From the NCBI RefSeq assembly GCF_007855645.1, contig NZ_CP042265.1, forward strand, positions 62,001-126,000: a stretch of 64,000 nt of DNA. Reading direction: 5' to 3'. Positions 1 through 9,084 of the stretch are shown piece after piece. The notes below the pieces were generated by a model that was not told the origin of the DNA, ran no database searches, and was given only the letters and a program-made list of their open reading frames with translations. Positions within the stretch are counted from its first letter, which is position 1; each line of letters opens with the position of its first letter. Source of the stretch: Qingshengfaniella alkalisoli. Its GTDB lineage: Bacteria > Pseudomonadota > Alphaproteobacteria > Rhodobacterales > Rhodobacteraceae. Position numbers and translations under genes: made by a program.

Positions 1-344
1 AGCTGCTGGTACGGTTGATCAAGCGTCATGGCGACCTGCCCAGGCGCATCGTGACCGACAAGCTGCGCTCCTATGGCGCGGCCTTGCGAGATGTCGCATC
101 CGGGCTCGACCACTGGTCACATAAGGGATTAAACAATCGCGGCGAAAACAGCCACCTGCCGTTCCGAAAACGCGAACGAACAATGCAGGGCTTTCGTTCG
201 CCGGGTGGGCTACAGCGGTTCATTTCGCTCGATTCCGCCACTCGCAACTGTTTCTTCATTCCACGCTATCGCCGAACCGCACTGACAACCCGCTATCACC
301 GAATGGAAGCATTCGATACATGGAAGGTGGCAAGTGCCGTCTGA
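1..344 (+). mobile_element. IS6-type transposase, C-terminal part (cut by window edge)
   Basis: The reading frame is open from base 3 and runs off the left edge, so only about the last 113 residues are present. It carries the C-terminal half of an IS6/IS26-type DDE transposase: the second aspartate region (RIVTDKLRSYGAA), then a NNRGENSH stretch and the RRRERTMQGF-like basic segment (KRERTMQGF) with the catalytic glutamate in GENSH. The family is about 230-240 residues long. The transposase ends at 344, and the truncated hydrolase downstream suggests the element landed in that gene. The right terminal repeat was not located with certainty. Family call is firm; whether the element is complete upstream cannot be seen. 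Confidence 0.85.
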
Positions 345-400
345 CGACCAAGCGTCCAGTCACAGCCGTGGCCTTCGAAGGTTAAAGTGACAATTCCGTT

Positions 401-901
401 GTGGGATATGCACTTGGCGGCACAGCGGCTCTGGCCCTGACCGGCGGCAGGCTGGACGTCGATGCGTTTGCCCCGGCCTGCGCAGCCGACGCTGACGCCG
501 CGGATTGTGCCTGGTACGCGGCGCAGGGTGTCTCTTTGGCCGACGTCGATCAAGAGATGCTCGAGCATGCGCATCGCGATACCCGGATCAGTGCCGCCAT
601 TGCCATAGATCCCGAATATGCCGATGTCTTCCTTGCTCCGAGCCTAAAAAACCATACCACGGATATTCGGGTAATCAGGCTTGGTGACCCGGATTATCCG
701 CAGTTCGCCCACATCGGCTTGCCGGAGATGGTGATCGAAACTGCAACAGGTTATGACGCCTTCCCGCGTTGCACGCCCAAGGGAGAAAATATTCTGGCAG
801 AAGACGGTGGCGATGCTTCCCTTTGCGACGGAGATGCCGCCGAACGCGCGCGCATCCACGATGAAATTGCGGAGCGTATCAGCGCGGCCATCGGCTGGTA
901 G
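401..901 (+). pseudogene. 5'-truncated alpha/beta hydrolase (dienelactone hydrolase-like)
   Basis: The 166 residues correspond to the C-terminal half of a predicted dienelactone hydrolase/PAF-acetylhydrolase-like protein. The frame begins at the nucleophile elbow, which normally reads GHSLGG but here reads GYALGG, so the catalytic serine is alanine. The rest (ALTGGRLD, a DAADCAWYA stretch, a conserved FPRCTPKGENIL segment) follows the family pattern. The oxyanion and N-terminal halves are missing, replaced by the IS6-type sequence that ends about 55 bases upstream. The GTG at 401 is only the first in-frame start and has no convincing ribosome binding site. Most likely a dead remnant left by insertion. 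Confidence 0.7.
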
Positions 902-1141
902 ACTTGTCGGCATGACCTATCCAGGTAGACCAGATTCCGGGACTGCACACTTGCTAACACTTAAGCTTGTATCTCAGCGGACATTGGAACTGGCCGCAGT
1001 AAGCGCAGTTTGGGTTTAGAGCGGCACCGCAGCAATAGCAGCGTATTCTGACCCAACCAAGGACGCGTCCGGCCCACAGCCGCCCTCGATGCTTCAAGCG
1101 GCGACCGGCTGCTTTGGCCCCGTGCCCGACCTCGGATCGCC

Positions 1142-2179
1142 TTAGAACCGGGTGATGACCGTGGCGCCGACGGACTGGAACTTGTCCATGTTCATCAGGG
1201 CCCCGGGAGCATCTGCAAGGCTGATCCGATCCCCCACCAGGCGCGCCGGATCAAGCTTCCCGCTGGCCACCATGTCAAGCATTGCGCCATAGCGGTGCGC
1301 CTGCATGCCGTGTGAGCCGAGCAGTTCGATCTCCTGACCAACGATCCTGGGCATCGGCACGGCGGGAGCGGCGTGCTCGCCGAGCATCAGGCCCACCTGG
1401 ATGTGCTTGCCCCGCGGCCGCAGGCAGAGAATCGAGTTGGTCATGGTCACGGTGTGCCCGAGCGCATCAAGGGAGACATGCGCACCACCCCGCGTGGTGT
1501 CCCTGATCGCCGCGGGCACATCAGCCTCCCGGCCGTCGATCACCTCCACCGCGCCGAGTGCCCGGGCCAAGTCCAGCTTCGCGGGGTCGAGATCCACGCC
1601 GATGACATTCGCGCCCGCAGCCGCAGCGATCATCACAGCGGACAGTCCGACACCGCCACAGCCATGAACCGCCACCCATTGACCCGCGCTGACCTTGCCC
1701 TGGTCGATGACAGCCCGGAAGGAGGTCGCGAACCGGCATCCGAGACTGGCCGCGGTGGCGAACTCCATGCTCTCGGGCAAGGCCACGAGGTTCAGATCGG
1801 CCTGATGGATGGCGACGTAGTTGGCGAAGGACCCCCAATGGGTGAAGCCTGGCTGCTCCTGGTGCAGGCAGACCTGCTGGTGTCCGGCATGGCACTCGGA
1901 ACAGCTGCCGCAGCCGCAGATGAACGGCACGGTGACCTTGTCGCCTACCTTCCAGTTGGTCACGTCCTTGCCCACGGCCTCGACCACGCCGGCCAGCTCG
2001 TGGCCCGGGACATGCGGCAGCTCGATGTCGCTGTCGTGACCCATCCAGCCGTGCCAGTCGCTGCGGCATACGCCAGTCGCCTCGACCTTGAGAACGACGC
2101 CATGCGGCTCGGGCGTCGCGTCGGGAACGGTGACGAGCTTGGGGGACTCCTGAAACTTCTCGAATAGCACGGCCTTCAT
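1142..2179 (-). CDS. Zinc-dependent alcohol dehydrogenase, MDR family
   Basis: A 345-residue medium-chain dehydrogenase that should oxidise an alcohol with NAD(P)+ in the cytosol. Catalytic zinc ligands are visible as C38 (GVCRSD) and the GHE at 59-61. The structural zinc ligands are C90, C93, C96 and C104 ([13 protein letters not shown]). The Rossmann fold follows as [18 protein letters not shown] near residue 170. The start at 2179 is preferred over an upstream in-frame ATG because GAGGAG lies 8 bases before it and the protein then starts as the family does (MKAVLFEKF). It is divergent from an Lrp regulator, its likely controller. Substrate unknown. Confidence 0.9.
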   Translation of the reverse strand: MKAVLFEKFQESPKLVTVPDATPEPHGVVLKVEATGVCRSDWHGWMGHDSDIELPHVPGHELAGVVEAVGKDVTNWKVGDKVTVPFICGCGSCSECHAGHQQVCLHQEQPGFTHWGSFANYVAIHQADLNLVALPESMEFATAASLGCRFATSFRAVIDQGKVSAGQWVAVHGCGGVGLSAVMIAAAAGANVIGVDLDPAKLDLARALGAVEVIDGREADVPAAIRDTTRGGAHVSLDALGHTVTMTNSILCLRPRGKHIQVGLMLGEHAAPAVPMPRIVGQEIELLGSHGMQAHRYGAMLDMVASGKLDPARLVGDRISLADAPGALMNMDKFQSVGATVITRF

Positions 2180-2322
2180 GGCATCATCTCCTCGCGGGGG
2201 CAGGAACGGTTGGTGACATCCTACCGATGTCTGGGAAAAGAACTTTGCCAATTTTACCGCTTTTCGAGATATTGCGGGAAGACCCTGCTCATACCGCTCG
2301 ATTATGAAGGAAAGTCTGCCCC

Positions 2323-2799
2323 ATGACAAAGATCGATGCTGTCAACGCCGAGATACTGGAACTGCTTCAGGACGACGGCCGCATGACCAACGCCAAGCTG
2401 GCTGAGCATCTGTCGATGAGCGACACACCCTGCTGGCGGCGCCTGAAGCGGCTGGAAGAGAGCGGCATCATCGAGGGCTACCAGGCGCGGCTGAACCGCC
2501 GGAAGATCGGGCTTGGGGTCATGGCCTTTGTGCAGCTGCGCTGCTCCGAGCACGACGCCGCGGCCACGACCGAGTTCCAGCGCATCATCGAGACCTCGCC
2601 CAATATCTTGGCCTGCCACAACACGACCGGAGCCGACGACTTCCTGCTCATCGCCGTCGCGCGGGACCTCGACGACTACAGTGCCTTCGTGGAGACCACC
2701 CTGCGCAGGCTGCCCGGGGTGACCAGCATCCGTTCGAACCTGTCGCTGCGGGAGATGAAATCCTTGAGCAGGCTGCCGATTTTACGCGGAGGAAGCTGA
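2323..2799 (+). CDS. Lrp/AsnC-family transcriptional regulator
   Basis: 158 residues with the Lrp plan. An N-terminal winged helix-turn-helix (about 5-60; [20 protein letters not shown] then the [14 protein letters not shown] recognition segment) is followed by the RAM ligand-sensing domain (about 70-150, containing [14 protein letters not shown]). Such proteins bind amino acids or related ligands and assemble as dimers and octamers. Its gene is divergent from the zinc alcohol dehydrogenase with about 140 bases between, which is the usual arrangement for a local regulator. The ligand is not readable from sequence. Confidence 0.9.
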   Translation: MTKIDAVNAEILELLQDDGRMTNAKLAEHLSMSDTPCWRRLKRLEESGIIEGYQARLNRRKIGLGVMAFVQLRCSEHDAAATTEFQRIIETSPNILACHNTTGADDFLLIAVARDLDDYSAFVETTLRRLPGVTSIRSNLSLREMKSLSRLPILRGGS

Positions 2800-3206
2800 G
2801 GGCTACCTCTCCCGGCGGCCTTGAAAGCGGACATTCGCTCCATGTGCAGCGAACTTCTGCTTTCCTGAAGGTTTTTTGATGTGGGCCGCGGCGTGACGGT
2901 GGCGGCCATGAGGTGGTGGCCCACGTTGACAAACCTCGGAAGGAGGAAGCCGCGGGGTCTTGGATCATCCTATGGGGAAAGTACGCTGGTGGTTGGGGTG
3001 ACGGCTGCGTCTGGGGTGCGGCTGAAGGGGCGCATGTCGCCTGAGACGGAGACAAACGCGCTTGATGTTCGCGGAAACGCTGAGCGATTTGGCGTGAGAG
3101 CTATCATGTTTCGCGCCGAAGGAGGACGGGCGCAGCCTGTCGTGACCGGGTCTACAGGGAGCAGCCGGTGTCATTCTGTAAAAGATGATAGATGGCAAGC
3201 GGTGTG
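2800..3206. other. Non-coding stretch, probable IS91 element flank
   Basis: About 400 bases between the Lrp gene and the end of the IS91-type transposase. No credible gene was found. Reading frames here lack family features and overlap each other. The part next to the transposase stop (about 2990-3206) is probably the terminal region of the IS91-type element, which lacks inverted repeats, so its exact end could not be fixed. Confidence 0.4.
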
Positions 3207-4406
3207 TCATGCGGCCTGCTCCCTGGGTGGTGCCCGCGACATCGGTTTCTGTCCGCGACGAAAGACCTCGATGAGGCGCATTGGTCCACCGCAGCAGGGG
3301 CATGGTTCGCGCAGGGCGAGCGGGATGATCTCGGCTGCGGGTTCTGACACGGTGGCCTGATCCGGGCGCTGGACATACAGCAAGGTACGTATCTTTGTGA
3401 TGTTGGCCTTGCGCGTCGCGCTGGCCAGCAGGCCGTAATGCCGGATGCGGTGGAAGCCGTCGGGCAGGACGTGGATCAGGAAGCGACGAATGAACTTGGG
3501 CGTGGCAAGCCGCATGACCTTTTGGCGGTCGCCGGATTTGATGCGGTAATCCTTCCAGCGGAAGGCCACGGTGTCGGCGTCGGCGCTGATCAGGCGATGG
3601 TTCGAGATCGCCACGCGGTGGGTGTATCGGCTCAGATAGGCGAGCACGGCCTCCGGGCCGCCGAAGGGTGGCTTGGCATAGACCACCCATTCGGATTTGC
3701 GGAACGGAGCGAGCCAGGTGGCAAAGGCATCTGCATGCGCCAGCCGTTTGAGATCGCCGAAGAAGGCCAGCTGTCCGACGCGGTGCAGATCCATCAGCCC
3801 TTCCAGAAACAGGCGCCGGAACAGCCGCGACAGCACCCGCACATGCAGGAAGAACCCAAGCTTGCAGGCCACCCATTTGGTGCCGTCCGGCGATAGCCCG
3901 CCGCCGGGAACAATCATATGGACGTGGGGATGATGGGTCAGAGCTGAGCCCCATGTGTGCAGATCGCTGGTCATACCCACCTTCGCGCCCATGTGTTTGG
4001 GATCGGTGGCGATGGTCATCACCGTTTCCGCCGACGCCTTGAATAGCAGGCCGTAGACGGCCTTCTTGTTCCAATAGGCGATTTGCGCGATCTCCGCCGG
4101 TAGCGTAAAGACCACGTGGAAATACTCCACGGGTAACAGGTCTTCCGCGCTCGCCTCCATCCAGTCTCGCGCTGCTGGCCCTTGGCACTTCGGGCAATGG
4201 CGGTTCTTGCAACTGTTGTAGGCGATGTGATGGTGGCCGCACTTGGTGCAGCCCGCCACATGCCCGCCGAGCGCCTCAGTCCGGCAGGCTTCTATCGCCG
4301 ACATCACCTTGAACTGAGAGAGGCTGACATGCCCCGCATTGGCCTGCCGCCACGCAGGTCCGTATCGTCGAAAAATGTCAGCGATCTCCAGCTTTGGTCG
4401 AGCCAC
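3207..4406 (-). CDS. IS91-family transposase (HUH/Y2-type)
   Basis: 399 residues, full length for the family. An N-terminal zinc finger (CTKCGHHHIAYNSCKNRHCPKC, near 52-75) is followed by the Y2 transposase core, with the HUH motif as HHPHVHMIVPGGG near 175-187 and the catalytic tyrosine region as VLAYLSRYTHRVAISN near 255. A C-terminal CPCCGGPMRLIE zinc knuckle closes it. Such enzymes move by rolling-circle transposition and can drag flanking DNA. It starts 12 bases after the stop of the integrase gene on the same strand, so the two are one unit. A diverged C-terminal fragment of a relative lies at about 25.6-25.9 kb. Confidence 0.93.
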   Translation of the reverse strand: MARPKLEIADIFRRYGPAWRQANAGHVSLSQFKVMSAIEACRTEALGGHVAGCTKCGHHHIAYNSCKNRHCPKCQGPAARDWMEASAEDLLPVEYFHVVFTLPAEIAQIAYWNKKAVYGLLFKASAETVMTIATDPKHMGAKVGMTSDLHTWGSALTHHPHVHMIVPGGGLSPDGTKWVACKLGFFLHVRVLSRLFRRLFLEGLMDLHRVGQLAFFGDLKRLAHADAFATWLAPFRKSEWVVYAKPPFGGPEAVLAYLSRYTHRVAISNHRLISADADTVAFRWKDYRIKSGDRQKVMRLATPKFIRRFLIHVLPDGFHRIRHYGLLASATRKANITKIRTLLYVQRPDQATVSEPAAEIIPLALREPCPCCGGPMRLIEVFRRGQKPMSRAPPREQAA

Positions 4407-4418
4407 TGGTCCCGGGCG

Positions 4419-5306
4419 CTATTGCATCCCTCGTCGCAGGGTCTCGTCTTGCAGCAGCTTGATTTGCTCATAGGGGCTGACAGTGCTGCGGATCGTCTTG
4501 GTGGCCACATGGGCATAACGCGCAGTGGTCGTCAGCTTGGCGTGGCCGAGAAGCACCTGAATGACCCGCACGTCTGTGTTCGCCTCAAGCAGATGGGTCG
4601 CGAAGCTGTGGCGGAGCGTGTGCAGCGTTGCCGCTTTCTTTATGCCCGCCACGTGCTTGGCCGAGGTGAACGCCCGGTTTAACTGGCGTGGCGACAGCGG
4701 ATTGATCTTGGGTTTGCCCGGGAACAGCCATCCCTCCGGACGGGATTCGCACCAATAGTCGCGCAACAACGCCAGCAGATTGGGCGACAGCATCGCCTTG
4801 CGATCGCGTCCGCCCTTGCCGTCATCGAAATGGATCAGCATCCGATCGCTATCGATGTCTGTTACCTTGAGGTGGCATACCTCCGAAGCGCGCAGCCCTG
4901 CGCCATAGCTGATGCCGAGGGCAGCGCGATACTTGAGCCCGGGTCCGGGAACGGCGGCCAACAAGTCGGCCACCTCCTCGACGCTGAGCACAATGGGCAG
5001 CTTGCGGGGCTTGCGGTGGAACTGCATGAAGCGTTTCATCTCTTCGCGTCCGCAGGTCACGCCGAAGAAGAACCGCAAGGAAATGATACGCACGTTGAAG
5101 GTGCTGACCGATACCCCGTCCTCGGTCATCTTCAACTGATACGATCGCAGGTCCTCGGGTGTCGCCGTATCCGGGGGTCGACCGAGAAAAGCCGAGAAGT
5201 GCTTCACATTGCGACTATGGGCCTTTTGGGTCTTCTCGCCTAAACTCCGGATGTTCATGTCTTCGATCATCCGCTGGCGCAGCGGGGTCACTCTCTCCTC
5301 TGTCAT
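4419..5306 (-). CDS. Tyrosine recombinase/integrase paired with the IS91 transposase
   Basis: 295 residues with an N-terminal SAM-like core-binding domain (about 5-90) and a C-terminal catalytic domain. Catalytic residues can be seen as R in GAGLRASEV, K in the DDGKGGRDR hairpin, HTLRH (HxxR), and Y in TTARYAHVA with the preceding GH of LLGHAKL. The start at 5306 has AGGAGG about 7 bases upstream, which is better than the longer in-frame option. An integrase immediately upstream of the transposase is typical for one group of alphaproteobacterial IS91 elements; its role in transposition is not settled. Confidence 0.9.
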   Translation of the reverse strand: MTEERVTPLRQRMIEDMNIRSLGEKTQKAHSRNVKHFSAFLGRPPDTATPEDLRSYQLKMTEDGVSVSTFNVRIISLRFFFGVTCGREEMKRFMQFHRKPRKLPIVLSVEEVADLLAAVPGPGLKYRAALGISYGAGLRASEVCHLKVTDIDSDRMLIHFDDGKGGRDRKAMLSPNLLALLRDYWCESRPEGWLFPGKPKINPLSPRQLNRAFTSAKHVAGIKKAATLHTLRHSFATHLLEANTDVRVIQVLLGHAKLTTTARYAHVATKTIRSTVSPYEQIKLLQDETLRRGMQ

Positions 5307-5677
5307 GGGAGCCTCCTGTCTGATGAGTGAGAAGGCCCCAATCGTCAGGCAGGTCAGGAAGATCGCAAAACGCACCCCGCTACGGGCGGTTTACACCATC
5401 AGCCAAGAGCGCCAATGCCGCAGAGCGGCTTAGTCCCCCCGCCCGAACTTTCCGATGCACTTTAGGATCGAGCAAGGGCCGCACCTGCGCGTGGGATGTC
5501 TGCGAAGGGTCGAGGCGTCCGTTCCCCAGCTGAGAACAGGCAAGACGCCAGTCTACCTCCCCAGCTGTTCCAAGCGTACCATACACTGAAACAGCTGGTC
5601 CGTAGGTCCGAGACACAATGGTTGCTCGACCGCGCGAACCCTTGCCTCGTTTGGAACATCAGGCAGGTGTTCCCGGT
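5307..5677. other. Intergenic stretch between IS91 unit and AAA ATPase remnant
   Basis: About 370 bases. No reading frame has recognisable family features or a good ribosome binding site. It may include the upstream end of the IS91-type element. Nothing else was recognised. Confidence 0.4.
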
Positions 5678-6775
5678 TCAGTGTAGAAGCGAACCTGCTG
5701 CCAAGGTCTCGGCCCTGGTAATCATCCGGGTGATATGCCTCAAGTTGAGCTCGTGCGGCTCTGCCACCAGATCGATGACCTCGATGATCGCGTCGATGGA
5801 TGTATCGCTCAATCCCCGACGTCGGCCTTCGCGTTCTGCAAATGCAATCAGATCAATCTTGCCCGGTGCGGTCAGGTGGATAACTTCCAGACGGCTCAGA
5901 AACGGAGCCGACAGACCGACGAGGCTGTTCGATGTCAGGATCCAGCTGATCCAGGACATGTCGAAGCCGACCTGATAGTAGGGACATTTCCAGGCGGCTG
6001 CGGACGACCGCTCCAGAAAGGGCAAAAGCCCGTCTGTCAAGCTGTAGTTCTGCCCCTTGTTTGACATCGTATCCCCGGCTTTCTCGATTTCGTCGATCAC
6101 GACCAATGGGTTCGCGTAATTGTGCTACAGAATTGTTTGAAGCGGGCGCCCGGGGAAGGCGGAGCCCCATCCACGTTGTGAACCACTTACTGCGAACGAG
6201 GCCTATTCGGCGATCCCTTCGATCCCACAGCGCGGGATCCCGATATGGCGGTTCACCTCACGCGCCCACATGCTTTTGCCGATGCCCGGCGGACCGTTCA
6301 ACAGAACGGGCGGCAGGCGGAAACCTCGCTCACCTGAACGTACGGATTGGCGCATTGCCTTCCAGAGGTGATCGGTCGCCTGCGCCATCCATGGCATCTC
6401 CGTGTGAATGGCCGCCGCGATTTCGTCGGCTTGATCCTCGTTTTTGATGCGGGCCAGCCGGGCGCCGTCCCTGAGCCCATCCAGCGCGCGCCGATCATCG
6501 GCGGATAGATGGCCCAGACCAGACATCTTCATGCGCGCCCGGATCACGCGTCGGGCACGCCGTTGCAGTTTCGTCCGGTCCTTTTCCCTGATGTGCAGCG
6601 CGTACAAGTCTTCGTTCCAGCGCAGTTCGTCTTCAAGGTCATCGGGCACAAGAGGAGAAACGCCGTCCTTTACTGCCCGGAGCTTGCGCAGGTGCCACTC
6701 AAAGCGGCGCTCGATGTCGAGTTCGGTCTCGCCGGGTTCCAGGAAGCTGGCAGCAATGAACTTGATCTTTGTCAT
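5678..6775 (-). pseudogene. AAA family ATPase with two in-frame TAG codons
   Basis: One continuous frame of 365 codons holds an AAA ATPase of the Lon-like type: an N-terminal helical region, Walker A (NGPPGIGKS, residues 160-168), Walker B (VVIDEIEKAG, from about 224), sensor 1 in SWILTSN and an arginine-finger region in APFLSRLEV. TAG codons interrupt it at codons 191 (6203-6205) and 217 (6125-6127). The 25 codons between them still read like the family (ASFAVSGSQRGWGSAFPGRP), so there is no frameshift. The start at 6775 is followed by MTKIKFIAAS. It lies just beyond the candidate transposon repeats at 7.0-7.2 kb. Most likely decayed by nonsense mutation; otherwise it would need amber read-through. 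Confidence 0.75.
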
Positions 6776-6999
6776 GGAGGTCCTTTCTGGCGCGTCGCAC
6801 CAAACCCTCAGGCAGCTGTTCTGCAAGAGGGACGTGTTGGAAAGAACCCGGCCGGGGTGGAGGTGAGGGATGCCGAAAGCGCCCATAGTCGTCAATGGAG
6901 ACACTCAAAGGTGAGCCTGTGCAACTGGGCTTGAAGGCTCCCAAACCCATAACGCGCCAAGCTATTGAAATTAAACGCAACTGCTGACCGCAGCGCGAC

Positions 7000-7203
7000 T
7001 AATGGTCATTAATCCTGTGCCGGAATGGTCAAATTACCCCCGAAATGGACATTATATGGTGGGTCCAACTGTGGGACTAACCAATTATTGGCCATTGAAT
7101 TCCAAGTAACGAAACGAAAGCGTTAAAAAATAGGGGTCCTGGATATAGGCTCTGCCTCTCGGGCGGCCACTTTGTCCATAATGCACAGGTTTAGTGACCA
7201 TCG
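7000..7203. repeat. Iterated ATGGTCATTAA-like repeats, candidate transposon end
   Basis: Four direct copies of a degenerate ATGG(T/A)CA(A/T)TTA motif occur with the core at about 7002 (AATGGTCATTAAT), 7025 (GAATGGTCAAATTA), 7045 (AAATGGACATTATAT) and 7088 (TATTGGCCATTGAAT). The steps are 23, 20 and 43 bases, close to multiples of 21-22. Two inverted copies follow at about 7174-7182 (GTCCATAATGC) and 7194-7203 (GTGACCATCGA), 22 bases apart. They sit just past the terminator of the TniQ gene. Tn7-like ends are arrays of TnsB sites with about this spacing, so a transposon end is the best inference. A matching array at the other side of the module was not found. Confidence 0.45.
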
Positions 7204-7212
7204 ATTTTGCAA

Positions 7213-7237
7213 GAAAAATGCCGCCAAATGGCGGCAT
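7213..7237 (-). terminator. Rho-independent terminator after the TniQ gene
   Basis: On the minus strand a 9-bp stem (ATGCCGCCA / TGGCGGCAT, two-base loop) is followed directly by a run of T (AAAAA at 7214-7218 on the plus strand). It lies about 27 bases after the TniQ stop codon and would end the tns transcript. Confidence 0.75.
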
Positions 7238-7263
7238 CCCTTCAAAACGTGTGCTTTGGCTCG

Positions 7264-9081
7264 TCAGATTCCAGGTAAGTCGGCTTTTCTATAGATTGCT
7301 GCCCCGAACTTGCGTGCATCCCAGACCGGTGTGATTCCGTGTTCTCGGAGCATGTTCTCCGCCACGCGCGGACGACAGCCCATCTCCAGCGGTAGCCGTT
7401 TCCGTGTCACGTATTGTTGTCGAAATCGTTCGATGGCTTCGGGTGTTACCCAGACATCTTCCCCAAGCGGCAGGGACGAGATCAACGGTTGCTGTTCCGG
7501 GCGTTCGAATACTCGGCGACCGATGACAGTATCGAAGCCCAGGATCATGAGGGCAAGTTCTCCTGCCATGCCGGGACGCGGATGTGCGCGCAAGGATTGC
7601 ACCTCCAGCGGATCCAGGAAGACAGCCGCCAGCCCATGACCGCCAGCAAGTCGGCATGCACGTTTCAATTCGCCTTGCCGGAGGAGCGCAAGGATAGCGG
7701 GCAGGGTCATCCATCCATTTTCGACTGCCTGGGCCAGGGTGATTGAAGATCGCGGCGCCTCGTCAACCTCTGGAATCCGTGTGTTCAGATCGTCCAGAAA
7801 CGCGGCCACCTCCAGTTCATCGACCACCTTGCCAATCGTACTCGACAGTTTTTCCACGGATGTCAGGGACGTAAGCAGATCAGATTCGAGAAGGGCGTCG
7901 ACCATCCGGGATGACGTGCCCATCAGGTCAGGAAGGTGGCTGACCGGAACGGAATGCTTCAACTGACGAGCGGCTGGCATTGCTTCCTCGTAGCGAAGGA
8001 CAATATGCTGGTAAGGCCTCTTGAGATCTGAGGCCGGGATGACACCTTGAGCCGCGAGCAGTTCGCGAAGGGGCATGGGATGGACCAACTCGGCCGCCGC
8101 AATCTTTGCGACAGTGCTCACCCTGGGTTCCTGTACCGGGCTACCCAGCAATGTCTGTCCCTTGGTAAGCGGGGTGGTGTCGATGACATGCTCCCGAAGT
8201 AGCTGACAAATTGGACCAGGGTTGCTTGAGCGAGTCGACGCGGCCAGCCATCGGTAAAGCATGCCATAGGCTCTTCGGGGGCTCGGCGTTTCCGGCTTGG
8301 CTTCAGCTTGGCGCAGCAGACGGATGAATGTATCGCGGATCTTCGCCGGTCCCTGGCTCACGGTCAGCCAGCCGGAACGACCCGCCTGATCCCACATGTC
8401 TTCAGTCATCTCGGAAGCTTTCTGTTCCGGTCCATATTCGAGGACCGCACCCAGCATCTCGGCCGCTCGCACAACTTGATCGAGATCCTGTCCATCCGGC
8501 CACGACGGACCAGCTGCACCTTCCAATCTGGCGATCACGTAGTTTTGCAAAGGCGACGGGGGACGCGCGGCCATGCGATCATGATCCGGATCCTTGCAGG
8601 TGCAAGGAATAGCTTGCAGTTCATGTACTCCGTCATCCCAGCTTCCGCTGCGATGACTGACCAGAGGGGTGTGATGCACAGGACAGGTTCTGACAACGGT
8701 CGGGGTCCAGAGCAACCGGTGCCGCCAGAAGACTGCGGGTCGACCAGCACCTTGAGCATCCTCAGCCAGACAATGAGAGCAGAAGCGCGTTACAGGGCTG
8801 CTAAGAAAATTCGCCGAGAAGGATTCTTTGCGCAAGCGATAGCGGCGATCCTTGCGCAGCTTGATGGCATTGTGGGCGACAGGAGCAGGATCCTGCCCGA
8901 CAGCGGAACATAGCCGAGACATTGCCTCATCTTCGCCACGTTTCAAAGCCCACAGATCAACGCCAAGATCATGCAGGAAGGGGACCAGCCGGCCTCCGGT
9001 ATGAAAGGCCGCGCTGCGCGCGGCCCAGGAGAGAGGTGTTTCATCCGGGTGAAACGGCAGATAGGGGAAAATTGTCGCCAT
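7264..9081 (-). CDS. tniQ: TniQ/TnsD-family target-site protein
   Basis: 605 residues. The N-terminus has the TniQ pattern (FPYLPFHPDETPLSWAARSA, then HDLGVDLWAL), followed by a zinc-binding segment (FCSHCLAEDA, then CPVHHTPLV) near residues 100-140. The rest is the long C-terminal extension typical of TnsD-sized rather than short TniQ proteins, presumably for sequence-specific target recognition. It is the last gene of the minus-strand tns set, three bases after the TnsC-like ATPase. In Tn7-like elements this subunit recruits TnsC to the target. The specific target DNA cannot be read from the sequence. Confidence 0.88.
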   Translation of the reverse strand: MATIFPYLPFHPDETPLSWAARSAAFHTGGRLVPFLHDLGVDLWALKRGEDEAMSRLCSAVGQDPAPVAHNAIKLRKDRRYRLRKESFSANFLSSPVTRFCSHCLAEDAQGAGRPAVFWRHRLLWTPTVVRTCPVHHTPLVSHRSGSWDDGVHELQAIPCTCKDPDHDRMAARPPSPLQNYVIARLEGAAGPSWPDGQDLDQVVRAAEMLGAVLEYGPEQKASEMTEDMWDQAGRSGWLTVSQGPAKIRDTFIRLLRQAEAKPETPSPRRAYGMLYRWLAASTRSSNPGPICQLLREHVIDTTPLTKGQTLLGSPVQEPRVSTVAKIAAAELVHPMPLRELLAAQGVIPASDLKRPYQHIVLRYEEAMPAARQLKHSVPVSHLPDLMGTSSRMVDALLESDLLTSLTSVEKLSSTIGKVVDELEVAAFLDDLNTRIPEVDEAPRSSITLAQAVENGWMTLPAILALLRQGELKRACRLAGGHGLAAVFLDPLEVQSLRAHPRPGMAGELALMILGFDTVIGRRVFERPEQQPLISSLPLGEDVWVTPEAIERFRQQYVTRKRLPLEMGCRPRVAENMLREHGITPVWDARKFGAAIYRKADLPGI

Positions 9082-9084
9082 TGC

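Noticed and set aside
2965-4242. A 425-codon minus-strand frame
   Set aside because: It overlaps the IS91 transposase in another frame and is rich in R and P with no family motifs, a typical shadow of GC-rich coding sequence.
7042-7101. Promoter of the AAA ATPase gene as the sole explanation of the 7.0-7.1 kb repeats
   Set aside because: The copies are too many and too regularly phased for a single operator, although a regulatory role cannot be excluded.
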